Shown piece by piece: positions 1-5,256 of a stretch of DNA of 5,256 bases; the first letter of the stretch is position 1, and every line of letters starts with the position of its first letter. The position numbers and the translations under genes were made by a program. This DNA is from Desulfobacula sp. (GTDB lineage: Bacteria > Desulfobacterota > Desulfobacteria > Desulfobacterales > Desulfobacteraceae). The notes under the pieces are model-generated. The model saw only the letters and a program-made list of their open reading frames with translations, did no database searches and was not told the origin of the DNA. The stretch lies in assembly GCA_029940245.1 (NCBI GenBank), contig JAOZRF010000235.1, positions 1 through 5,256 on the forward strand, written 5' to 3'.

Positions 1-96
1 CCTGAAATTAATTTATTATTGGATTTGTAGTTTTTTTGGTGTATAGAAATATAGATGCTGAACAATTAATCCTGTTTCACGATGCCTTCTTTCCAT

Positions 97-124
97 GAAG
101 AACCGACGTGATCAGCGGTTTTTC
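97..124 (+). terminator. Possible rho-independent terminator of an upstream transcript
   Basis: A 9-bp stem pairs 97-105 with 116-124 (core AACCG/CGGTT, one G-T pair) around a 10-nt loop, and the right arm contains a run of five T (119-123). This is the shape of an intrinsic terminator reading rightward. No coding region ending just before it could be recognised, because all three forward frames in the first 100 bases are short or stop-rich, so the gene it would serve lies left of the window. The T-run is partly inside the stem, which weakens the call. Confidence 0.35.
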
Positions 125-189
125 TAATGGCAATCACCATCTATGATACAGGAAAAAATCGTGTCTGCTAAAAGGGAAACTTGAAAAAA

Positions 190-217
190 TTGACGTATAT
201 GAATTTACGGCAATGAT
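190..217 (+). promoter_or_regulatory. Predicted sigma70-type promoter for the binding-protein gene
   Basis: A TTGACG -35 box (190-195) matches the consensus at five of six positions. After a 16-bp spacer comes AATGAT (212-217), which matches TATAAT at four of six. Transcription would start near 224, giving a leader of about 30 nt with GGAGG at 243-247, 7 nt before the ATG at 255. It is the best promoter-like pair in the upstream region and is well placed for the transporter operon. The prediction is by eye only. Confidence 0.5.
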
Positions 218-224
218 TACCGTA
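206..224. promoter_or_regulatory. 19-bp dyad overlapping the -10 box, candidate operator
   Basis: The arms TACGG-C-AAT (206-214) and ATT-A-CCGTA (216-224) are symmetric about G215, with eight of nine position pairs complementary and the only mismatch at 211/219. The dyad spans the predicted -10 element and transcription start, the usual place for a repressor operator. The binding protein, if any, is unknown and no regulator gene is present in the window. A transcript hairpin is less likely because much of the dyad lies upstream of the predicted start site. Confidence 0.4.
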
Positions 225-254
225 TTTAATTAAAACAGGAATGGAGGAAAACAA

Positions 255-1325
255 ATGTTGAAAAAAAGTATTGCTTTATTAATTGTCATGGCAGCAGGTG
301 TTTGTTTTATGTTAGCTCCGGTATTGGCTGAAACCCTTGAGATTTTGACCTGGAAAGGGTATGCACCAACTGTGCTTGTGGATAAATTTAAAGCAGAAAC
401 CGGTATTGATGTAAAAGTAACCTTTACCAACAATGAAGAGATGATTGCAAAACTTCGCGCCACCAGGGGTGCTGGATTTGACCTTGCCCAGCCCAGCCAG
501 GACAGGATCTCTTCCGTTCAGGAAGAATTTAAAATTTATCAACCCATTGATTTGTCAAAAATCAATGCAGATCAGATCATCACTTCCATGCTGGATGCAG
601 TGAAAAAGAATACCATGGTAAATGGCAAACCCCATGCAGTACCCTTCTGCTGGGGAACTTCAGGCCTGGTTATCAATAAGAAATTTGCACCTGCAGCCTC
701 AGACTATACAGACCTTCTCAATTCTGCCTATGAAGGCCGTGTGAGTTATCGCCTTAAACGCCCCACCCTGATTGCCCTTGCTTTTGCCCTGGGAGATGAT
801 CCTTTTGCCAAATATTCAGATGCCGCGGCTTATAAAGTGCTCATGGATAAGGTAGGAAAGGAACTCATGGATAAAAAGAATCTTGTGAAAAATTACTGGT
901 CCAATGGTGATTCCCTGCTCCAGTCAATGCGATCCAACGAGGTTTTTGTGGCCATGGCATGGGACAATGGAGGCTGGAAGCTGCATGCGGAAAATCCGGA
1001 TATTGATTTTGTTGCACCCAAAAGTGGGGCTTTGGGCTGGATCGACACCTTTGCCATTCCTGCCAAGGCAAAAAATATAGACGGGGCTTACAAATGGATT
1101 AATTTTATGCTCAGACCGGAAAATGCGGCTGTTTTTACAAACATTGAAAAATGCGGCACGGCATCCAAGGGTGCTATAAAAATGACCGATGCAAGTGTCA
1201 GGGGTAACTTTGAACGAAGTTTTCCCGATGCTGATATTGACAATATCAAATGGTACCCACCAGTCCCAGCCCAACTGGAGTCCATCGAAGGCATGATCCT
1301 GGATAAGGTAAAGGCAGCAAAATAA
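255..1325 (+). CDS. potD: Periplasmic substrate-binding protein of a polyamine-type ABC transporter (PotD-like)
   Basis: This 356-residue protein is the exported ligand-binding component of the ABC importer encoded downstream. The N-terminus is a classic Sec signal peptide: positive MLKK, a hydrophobic core at about residues 5-20, and a likely signal peptidase I site after V-L-A (residue 25). The one nearby Cys (17) is not in a proper lipobox, so a soluble periplasmic protein is expected. The mature start (LEILTWKGYAP, 28-38), the F-D-L-x-x-P-S segment (75-81), V-P-F-x-W-G (129-134), the second-lobe MAWDN (234-238), W-I-D-x-x-A-I-P (262-269) and I-N-F-M-L-R-P (282-288) follow the PotD fold in order, and the length is typical of the family. 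By eye W33, Y36, S81, W236, W262 and D264 match PotD pocket positions. The region holding two further acidic spermidine ligands in E. coli PotD reads YRLKRPTLIA (165-174) here, so the substrate is uncertain. The start is supported by GGAGG at 243-247. The symbol is a family name, not proof of polyamine uptake. Confidence 0.9.
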   Translation: MLKKSIALLIVMAAGVCFMLAPVLAETLEILTWKGYAPTVLVDKFKAETGIDVKVTFTNNEEMIAKLRATRGAGFDLAQPSQDRISSVQEEFKIYQPIDLSKINADQIITSMLDAVKKNTMVNGKPHAVPFCWGTSGLVINKKFAPAASDYTDLLNSAYEGRVSYRLKRPTLIALAFALGDDPFAKYSDAAAYKVLMDKVGKELMDKKNLVKNYWSNGDSLLQSMRSNEVFVAMAWDNGGWKLHAENPDIDFVAPKSGALGWIDTFAIPAKAKNIDGAYKWINFMLRPENAAVFTNIEKCGTASKGAIKMTDASVRGNFERSFPDADIDNIKWYPPVPAQLESIEGMILDKVKAAK

Positions 1326-1371
1326 TCGGTTAACCGGTTTGATTGCTATTCTGGATGATTATTGTCAGGGC

Positions 1372-1433
1372 AAAGGCCGGAAGATTTGTGGCTGGTTTGT
1401 TTTCCATGAATCTTTCGGCTGCCCGGCTTTTTT
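1372..1433 (+). terminator. Stem-loop with T-run between binding protein and ATPase (terminator or attenuator)
   Basis: An outer stem pairs 1372-1380 with 1423-1431 (core GGCCGG/CCGGC, with one G-T pair) and runs directly into six T at 1428-1433. An inner stem pairs 1381-1386 with 1409-1414. Alternatively 1376-1386 pairs continuously with 1409-1419 as an 11-bp stem with one G-T pair. Either form is stable, and the T-run makes intrinsic termination likely. It sits about 45 nt after the binding-protein stop codon. Partial read-through, or 3'-end protection of the first gene's mRNA, would give more binding protein than transporter, as is common in ABC operons. Confidence 0.6.
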
Positions 1434-1499
1434 ATATTAAAAGATATTTTGTGGTCAATTAGACACTTTTTATTTATTTTTTATCACCATTATGCGGGT

Positions 1500-1504
1500 C
1501 AGGA
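1500..1504 (+). promoter_or_regulatory. Ribosome binding site that sets the ATPase start at 1510
   Basis: CAGGA lies 5 nt before the ATG at 1510. The in-frame upstream ATG at 1492 is preceded only by a T-rich stretch with no purine-rich site. The extra six residues it would add (MRVRTD) lie outside the ABC domain, which begins at about LSVVNV. The 1510 start is therefore preferred. Confidence 0.6.
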
Positions 1505-1509
1505 CAGAC

Positions 1510-2619
1510 ATGCACACAGATCTTTCAGTTGTCAACGTCATAAAAAAATTTCAAGATTTTACAGCCGTTGATTCAGTATCCTTTGACGTGGAAAAAGGAA
1601 AATTTTTTTCTATTTTAGGGCCCTCGGGATGTGGTAAAACAACCCTTTTGAGGATGATTTCCGGATTTTTTGAACCCAGCAGCGGAACCATTGAGATCAA
1701 TGGAAAAAATATGGCCGGGATTCCGCCCAACAAACGGCCTGTAAATTTAATTTTTCAGAATCTTGCCTTGTTCCCAATGATGAATGTGGCTGAAAACATT
1801 GCCTTTGGACTTGAACGGCAAAAAGAAAAAAGATCCGTCATTAAAACAAAAACCGGAGAAATACTTGAACGAGTTGGTCTGCCGGGGTTTGAGAATAAAA
1901 AGGTGGATCAGCTATCCGGCGGACAGAGGCAAAGGGTTGCCATTGCCAGAAGCCTTGTACTTGAGCCGGCTGTCCTTCTTCTTGACGAACCCCTTGGCGC
2001 GCTGGATCTTAAATTGAGGGAACAGATGAAAATTGAACTGAAAATCCTTCAGACCCAGGTGGGCACAACCTTTGTCTATATTACCCATGACCAGTCAGAA
2101 GCACTTGTCATGTCAGATCATGTTGCCGTGATGAACAAGGGAAAATTTGAACAGGTGGATACACCCAGAAACCTGTATGCAAAGCCGCTGACTCCGTTTG
2201 TTGCCCGGTTTGTCGGAGAAAACAACCAATGGAGTGCCAGGGTAACCGGTCTTGATCATAATCCAGACCGGCAGACTGCATTGATCCGGACACCGGAAGG
2301 CAATGCTTTTAAAACGATTATGCGTGACAGGCTTGAGCCGGGAGATGAGATTGATCTTTTTTTGAGACCCGAATCCATAGTTCTGGAACCTGACTCTTCC
2401 ATTGAAACCCTGAACCGATTCACTATTATCGTAAAATCCATTTTGTTCGATGGTGCAAACAGCAGAATTCTGGCTCAACTGCCGGAGTCTGAGCGTGAGA
2501 TCCAGATATCACTTCCCCAGACCAGACAATTTGATTATATACAGCCGGGTGACAGGATTGAGGCAGGATGGAGTCCGGAATCGGGCATATCATTTCTCAG
2601 AGAAAAGGCGATCCTATGA
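1510..2619 (+). CDS. potA: ABC transporter ATP-binding protein, PotA-like
   Basis: This is the cytoplasmic ATPase that drives the importer, 369 residues from the start used here. All nucleotide-binding motifs are intact: Walker A GPSGCGKTT (37-45), the Q-loop glutamine in IFQNLALFP (Q83), the signature LSGGQ (135-139), Walker B LLLDE (156-160), the D-loop GALD (163-166) and the switch histidine in ITHDQ (H193). An aromatic residue near F17 can serve as the A-loop. After the ATPase domain, ARFVGENN (about 232-239) leads into a C-terminal beta-rich TOBE-type regulatory domain, as in PotA, MalK and related importer ATPases. The length matches PotA (about 370-380). The stop overlaps the next start (ATGA at 2616-2619), indicating coupled translation with the first permease. 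The full motif set argues for a working enzyme. Substrate specificity cannot be read from this subunit, and related ATPases serve iron, thiamine or phosphonate importers. Confidence 0.93.
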   Translation: MHTDLSVVNVIKKFQDFTAVDSVSFDVEKGKFFSILGPSGCGKTTLLRMISGFFEPSSGTIEINGKNMAGIPPNKRPVNLIFQNLALFPMMNVAENIAFGLERQKEKRSVIKTKTGEILERVGLPGFENKKVDQLSGGQRQRVAIARSLVLEPAVLLLDEPLGALDLKLREQMKIELKILQTQVGTTFVYITHDQSEALVMSDHVAVMNKGKFEQVDTPRNLYAKPLTPFVARFVGENNQWSARVTGLDHNPDRQTALIRTPEGNAFKTIMRDRLEPGDEIDLFLRPESIVLEPDSSIETLNRFTIIVKSILFDGANSRILAQLPESEREIQISLPQTRQFDYIQPGDRIEAGWSPESGISFLREKAIL

Positions 2620-3473
2620 AACCTGGTATCCGATGGGGGCTTGTCATTTTCATCACGCCGGTGCTGGTCTGGCTGACAGTTCTCATTCTTCTTCCCCAGG
2701 TGGATATGTTTATCATGTCCATCAGAGCTAAAAATGAATTGGGAGAAATGGTGTTCAGCATTGGCAATTTTAAATTGTTCTTTTTGGAACCCATTTACTG
2801 GAGGACCTTTGCACGCACGGCCATCTTTTCTATCCTTGTGACTTTCCTGACCTTTTTGATTACCATGCCCATTGCATTCTACATCACCAAGGTAGTGTCT
2901 CCAAAATTTCAAGGATTTCTTTCCGTTCTTATTCTCATGCCCTTCTGGGTCAGTGAGCTTGTCCGGGTGTACGGATGGATGATTCTCTTAAGAGAAAGCG
3001 GTGTTATTAATCATTTTCTGATAAAATTCGGGTTATTGAACAAACCCATTGAGATGCTCTATAACGATGCTACAATGATCATGGGACTTGTGTATACCTC
3101 CATGTTGTTTATGCTGGTGCCTTTGCTGTCAGCCCTTGAAAGTCTGGATAACTCTTTTATTGAAGCAGCCTATGATCTTGGCGGCAGTGTGTGGTCCATT
3201 GCCACCAGAATCGTCATACCCCATTGTCTTCCCGGTATCGTCTCAGGTTCCATTGTTGTGTTTATGCTGACCCTTGGCAATTATCTTACACCTAACCTTA
3301 TGGGCGGGAAAAATGGTCTGTGGTTCACTGAACAGATCTACAATCAATTCATTGCAAGTTTTAACTGGAACCAGGGCAGTGCCTTTGGGTTCCTGCTGCT
3401 GATTCTCTCGTCCGGTATTATCTGGATGGGACTTAAACTGACAAAACAGACTCTGGGCAAGGTGGTACAATGA
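2616..3473 (+). CDS. potB: ABC transporter permease, PotB-like
   Basis: This is an inner-membrane channel subunit of 285 residues and about six membrane segments. The clear ones are residues 8-27, 66-90, 101-125, 154-174, 206-226 and 258-277. The cytoplasmic coupling loop carries the EAA motif: E183-A-A-x-D-L-G-G, ending in I-V-I-P-H-C-L-P-G-I (199-208), which docks onto the ATPase. The later G-N-Y-L-T-P-x-L-x-G-G segment (221-231) is typical of PotB-type permeases. The ATG at 2616 is chosen over an in-frame ATG at 2568. It gives a 4-bp ATGA overlap with the ATPase, has AAGG at 2605-2608 at good spacing, and begins just before the first membrane helix. The 2568 start would place 48 bp inside the ATPase gene for no gain. 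The stop overlaps the next permease in the same way. Confidence 0.92.
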   Translation: MKPGIRWGLVIFITPVLVWLTVLILLPQVDMFIMSIRAKNELGEMVFSIGNFKLFFLEPIYWRTFARTAIFSILVTFLTFLITMPIAFYITKVVSPKFQGFLSVLILMPFWVSELVRVYGWMILLRESGVINHFLIKFGLLNKPIEMLYNDATMIMGLVYTSMLFMLVPLLSALESLDNSFIEAAYDLGGSVWSIATRIVIPHCLPGIVSGSIVVFMLTLGNYLTPNLMGGKNGLWFTEQIYNQFIASFNWNQGSAFGFLLLILSSGIIWMGLKLTKQTLGKVVQ

Positions 3474-4324
3474 TTAGAAATATTCCCCAGACAAAAACAT
3501 ACTCCCGGGGATTCAGGCTGTACGTCATTCTCTATTTTGTATTTCTTTTTGCGCCACTTGTTGTTACCTGCATACTTGCCTTTAATGACTCCATGTTTCC
3601 CTCCCTTCCCTGGAAAGGATTTACCCTGGAATGGTTCACGGGCAATACCATGGAAATGACCGGGATATTCAATGACCAGATCAACCTGGACAGTATATGG
3701 GTCAGTTTTAAAGTGGCTTTCTTTGTCTCGCTTTTATCCACATTTGTGGGCACCATGGGAGCTTTTTTGTTTGAACAGGAAAATTTTCCCTTTAAACAGC
3801 TTCTTTTTTTTCTGATGCTGGCCCCGCTTGTCATTCCCGGTGTTATCCTGGGTATTTCCATCCTGTTGTTTTCCAACACCCTGGGACTTTTTTTTGAAAC
3901 ACACTTTGGCCTTGATGTGGGACTCTTCAGACCGGGATTCTGGCTGGTTGTCCTGGGACAGTTTTCATTCATCACAACCATTGTCACCCTGATCGTTTCC
4001 GCCCGGTTGAAAAAATTTGATCATACTCTGGAAGAGGCAGCCCTGAGCCTTGGTGCAACACGTTTTGAAACCATTGTGCATATCACCCTCAAGTTCCTCA
4101 GACCCGCCATTCTCGGGGCCATGGCAGTTGCTTTTCTCATGTCTTTTGAAAATTTTAATACAACACTTTTTCTGGTAGGTTCCCAGGCAACTTTGCCCAT
4201 CAACCTATATCTCCAGGTCCGGGACGGCAGTACACCGGTGATCAATGCGATTTCCGTACTCATGATAGGCGGTACTTCTCTGCTTGCCCTTGTTAATCTT
4301 TATTTTTCAAAACAGGAGCGTTAG
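3470..4324 (+). CDS. potC: ABC transporter permease, PotC-like
   Basis: This is the second inner-membrane channel subunit, 284 residues. Hydrophobic segments lie at about 17-38, 77-100, 111-134, 157-178, 213-233 and 258-278. The EAA coupling loop reads L-E-E-A-A-L-S-L-G-A (187-196) and continues to I-T-L-K-F-L-R-P-A-I (205-214). The residue usually proline in the I-x-L-P part is Lys208 here, a small departure from the family pattern. S-F-E-N-F (226-230) and the L-P-I-N-L-Y segment that follows are typical of PotC. The ATG at 3470 overlaps the PotB-like stop (ATGA) and is preceded by AAGGTGG (3459-3465), so translation is coupled and also has its own site. It should pair with the PotB-like subunit as a heterodimeric pore on two ATPase copies. 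Confidence 0.92.
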   Translation: MIRNIPQTKTYSRGFRLYVILYFVFLFAPLVVTCILAFNDSMFPSLPWKGFTLEWFTGNTMEMTGIFNDQINLDSIWVSFKVAFFVSLLSTFVGTMGAFLFEQENFPFKQLLFFLMLAPLVIPGVILGISILLFSNTLGLFFETHFGLDVGLFRPGFWLVVLGQFSFITTIVTLIVSARLKKFDHTLEEAALSLGATRFETIVHITLKFLRPAILGAMAVAFLMSFENFNTTLFLVGSQATLPINLYLQVRDGSTPVINAISVLMIGGTSLLALVNLYFSKQER

Positions 4325-4375
4325 ATCAGACAAAAATACAAAAATTCACTAATCGTTTAACAAAAGGAGAATATC

Positions 4376-4720
4376 ATGGCAGTTTCCATTATTATCAGAC
4401 GAACGATAAAAGATAAGACCATGGCAGAAAAACTTGCCCCTCTTATTGTACAACTTAGATCCCGTGCCACGGTTCAGCCGGGTTTTTTGACGGACCAGAC
4501 CTTCAGTTGCCTGGATTATGATGGGGAGTATATGATCATCAGTTCCTGGAATACCCTGGAAGACTGGAACAAATGGATGAACAGCGAGGAACGCATGGCA
4601 ATCCAGCGAAAGATCGATGGATTGCTGGAGGAAAAAACCTTTTACCGGTATTATGAACCTGTTGTGGGCGGGATCACCCCTCGATTTTTTTATAATTCAG
4701 AAGAATCAAAAAAGGATTAA
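4376..4720 (+). CDS. Small ABM-fold protein (antibiotic biosynthesis monooxygenase-like)
   Basis: This 114-residue soluble protein has no signal peptide or membrane segment. The layout is that of a dimeric alpha-beta barrel ABM domain: strand VSIIIRR (3-9), a helix with a run of basic residues (14-31), Q-P-G-F (34-37), strand YMIISSW (52-58), then L-E-D-W-x-x-W-M-N-S-E-E (61-72) and a final strand around FYRYYEPV (89-96). The family includes cofactor-free quinol or polyketide monooxygenases and heme-degrading enzymes. The histidine often found after the W-x-x-S motif is not present at the expected place (SEERM, 70-74), which argues against heme degradation of the IsdG kind. The exact reaction is unknown. 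AAGGAGA at 4364-4370 is a strong ribosome site 5 nt before the ATG. The gene starts 51 bp after the PotC-like stop with no hairpin between, so co-transcription with the importer is likely. Confidence 0.75.
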   Translation: MAVSIIIRRTIKDKTMAEKLAPLIVQLRSRATVQPGFLTDQTFSCLDYDGEYMIISSWNTLEDWNKWMNSEERMAIQRKIDGLLEEKTFYRYYEPVVGGITPRFFYNSEESKKD

Positions 4721-4749
4721 ATACTGCATAATTGACACTGAAACCCTAT

Positions 4750-4782
4750 AAATCATCAGGTTGGTTTATAACCTGATGATTT
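4750..4782 (+). terminator. 13-bp perfect stem-loop closing the operon
   Basis: Positions 4750-4762 pair perfectly with 4770-4782 around a 7-nt loop, beginning 30 nt after the stop of the ABM-like gene. The location fits the end of the transporter transcript. The run after the stem is only TTT followed by CAAAA, so the T-tract is poor. It may act as an inefficient terminator or as a 3'-end-stabilising hairpin left after processing. Confidence 0.5.
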
Positions 4783-4929
4783 CAAAATTCTGGTGCTTGT
4801 GTTTGTCAATGTATTGTCTGACCTGATTACCCGGCTGGAAAGTTCAAACGCCGGGTTGCCCCTTATCCAGCCTATCATAAATCTAAAACCATTATCTTTG
4901 GGAAGCAGTCCTTTCCATAGTGAGAACAG
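4756..4929 (-). other. Open minus-strand stretch of 57 codons, doubtful gene remnant
   Basis: Reading leftward, a frame stays open from 4929 to a TGA at 4756-4758. It gives a mixed-composition peptide containing KGLLPKDNGFRF and IGWIRGNPAFELSSRVIR. The only ATG (4876-4878) would leave 40 residues, and no good ribosome site precedes it. The composition looks somewhat protein-like, so a decayed end of an old gene is possible. An open stretch of this length also arises easily by chance, and its end lies inside the operon-end hairpin. No family is recognised. Confidence 0.12.
4829..4856. repeat. GC-rich inverted repeat
   Basis: ACCCGGC (4829-4835) pairs perfectly with GCCGGGT (4850-4856) around a 14-nt loop. 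There is no T-run on either side in either direction, so it is not a standard intrinsic terminator. It stands out from the AT-rich surroundings. It could be a second 3'-end stabilising stem for read-through transcripts, or a leftover of older coding sequence. Function unknown. Confidence 0.4.
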
Positions 4930-5041
4930 TCATTGCACTGTCACGGTTCATATATTTAAATTGATTTAAGTGTGCCTGCTTCAATACGGGCATATCTTCC
5001 ATTATTTCGATATTTTAATTTGGTTTTACAGCAAATTTGTT

Positions 5042-5071
5042 TTGACAGCATTCCTATTTATGTGTTTTTAT
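5042..5071 (+). promoter_or_regulatory. Possible sigma70-type promoter upstream of the last gene
   Basis: A perfect TTGACA -35 box (5042-5047) is followed after 18 bp by TTTTAT (5066-5071), a four-of-six -10 match. It faces the gene beginning at 5220, leaving a leader of about 140 nt. Closer AT-rich -10-like sequences near 5149-5156 are also possible, so this is a candidate rather than a firm assignment. Confidence 0.3.
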
Positions 5072-5171
5072 GATAGTATTAAATATGTTATTGGGCATTA
5101 AGTTAAATGGTATTTATTAAAGAAATTGTGATTGAAAAATAATAATAAAATATAGGTTGGTTTTTTAATTA

Positions 5172-5195
5172 TTATTCAAATATTATTTCGAATAA
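5172..5195. promoter_or_regulatory. 24-bp near-perfect dyad just before the last start codon
   Basis: The left arm TTATTCAAATA (5172-5182) and the right arm TATTTcGAATAA (5184-5195) give eleven complementary pairs about T5183, with a single extra C at 5189. It ends 24 nt before the ATG at 5220. It could be an operator or a hairpin near the ribosome site. In sequence this rich in A and T, such symmetry can also arise by chance. Confidence 0.3.
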
Positions 5196-5219
5196 AATAT
5201 GGAGTTGATTGAGTTTGCC

Positions 5220-5256
5220 ATGATTGAATTATATGCCCATCGTGGGTCACCTGAAA
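5220..5256 (+). CDS. Glycerophosphodiester phosphodiesterase-like protein, 5' fragment cut by window edge
   Basis: Only the first 12 codons are present, reading MIELYAHRGSPE. The A-H-R-G tetrad a few residues from the N-terminus, followed closely by P-E, is the hallmark start of the GDPD family. There the histidine and arginine belong to the active site that splits glycerophosphodiesters into glycerol-3-phosphate and an alcohol. No signal peptide is seen, so a cytoplasmic form is likely. The start is uncertain: an in-frame ATG at 5199 would add seven residues but has no ribosome site. The 5220 start has only GAG at 5211-5213, or a distant GGAG at 5201-5204. The assignment rests on a short motif and would be settled by the sequence beyond the window. 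Confidence 0.6.
   Translation, partial: MIELYAHRGSPE

Larger units (their letters stand above)
4783..5219. other. AT-rich intergenic region between the operon and the next gene
   Basis: No convincing coding region, tRNA, rRNA or repeat array is seen in these 437 bases. They hold a GC-rich hairpin (4829-4856), a smaller interrupted hairpin around 4920-4946 (CAGT/ACTG core), a possible promoter (5042-5071), an extremely AT-rich stretch from about 5060 onward, and a dyad just before the next start codon (5172-5195). The composition becomes visibly more AT-rich toward the right, as expected for a promoter region. Confidence 0.6.

Noticed and set aside
1..96. Possible small minus-strand frame starting near 95
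   Set aside because: It has fewer than 30 codons, no ribosome site and no recognisable motif, in very AT-rich sequence.
125..189. Possible riboswitch or small RNA upstream of the operon
   Set aside because: It lies upstream of the predicted promoter, forms only short weak stems, and matches no riboswitch core I recognise.
924..1274. 116-codon minus-strand open frame inside the binding-protein gene
   Set aside because: It lies wholly antisense to a gene with clear family motifs, has no ribosome site, and its product resembles no family I know.
1327..1339. Short palindromes just after the binding-protein stop (CGGTTAACCG and AACCGGTT)
   Set aside because: They are too short and closely nested to form a useful hairpin, have no T-run, and are easily explained by chance. 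The larger stem-loop further on is the better terminator.
1459..1487. Promoter-like pair TTAGAC / TATCAC before the ATPase gene
   Set aside because: Both boxes are weak, and the start site would fall almost on the ATPase start region. The T-rich spacer makes such matches likely by chance.
2535..2912. 125-codon minus-strand open frame across the ATPase/permease junction
   Set aside because: It is antisense to two well-supported genes and their overlap, with His/Lys/Asp-rich composition typical of an antisense membrane gene.
3532..3987. 151-codon minus-strand open frame inside the PotC-like gene
   Set aside because: It is a shadow of the hydrophobic permease codons. The translation is rich in Lys, Ser, Pro and Thr, with no domain.

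Overview
The window carries a PotD/PotA/PotB/PotC-type ABC importer (the polyamine/opine/phosphonate class of binding-protein-dependent transporters), followed by a small ABM-fold protein. The first codons of a glycerophosphodiester phosphodiesterase-like gene run off the right edge. All recognisable genes lie on the + strand. The base composition is moderately AT-rich, with very AT-rich spacers, good Shine-Dalgarno sites and Gram-negative-style export and transport genes. This would suit a Desulfobacterota (Desulfobacteraceae-like) sulfate reducer, but that placement is an impression from composition and gene style, not from a marker gene.

Layout. Positions 1-254 hold no convincing gene. They contain a possible terminator for an upstream transcript (97-124), then a sigma70-like promoter (190-217) whose -10 is covered by a 19-bp dyad. 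The periplasmic binding protein follows (255-1325). A 184-bp spacer with a strong stem-loop and T-run (1372-1433) separates it from the ATPase (1510-2619). The ATPase and the two permeases (2616-3473, 3470-4324) are joined by two ATGA start/stop overlaps, so they are almost certainly translationally coupled. The ABM protein (4376-4720) follows after 51 bp with its own strong ribosome binding site. A 13-bp perfect stem (4750-4782) probably closes the transcript. The next 440 bp or so are AT-rich non-coding sequence with hairpins and possible promoter elements, leading to the truncated last gene at 5220.

How it works together. The exported binding protein captures a ligand in the periplasm and hands it to the two-permease channel, which is driven by an ATPase dimer. 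The hairpin after the binding-protein gene would let it be made in excess over the membrane and ATPase subunits. By eye, the binding protein keeps the aromatic pocket residues and one acidic residue of PotD but seems to lack the other two acidic spermidine ligands. The true substrate may therefore not be spermidine or putrescine, and the ABM protein may act on whatever is imported. I see no phage, transposon, CRISPR or RNA gene, and no clearly new system. The points most worth checking are the altered pocket, the linked ABM gene and the regulatory dyads.
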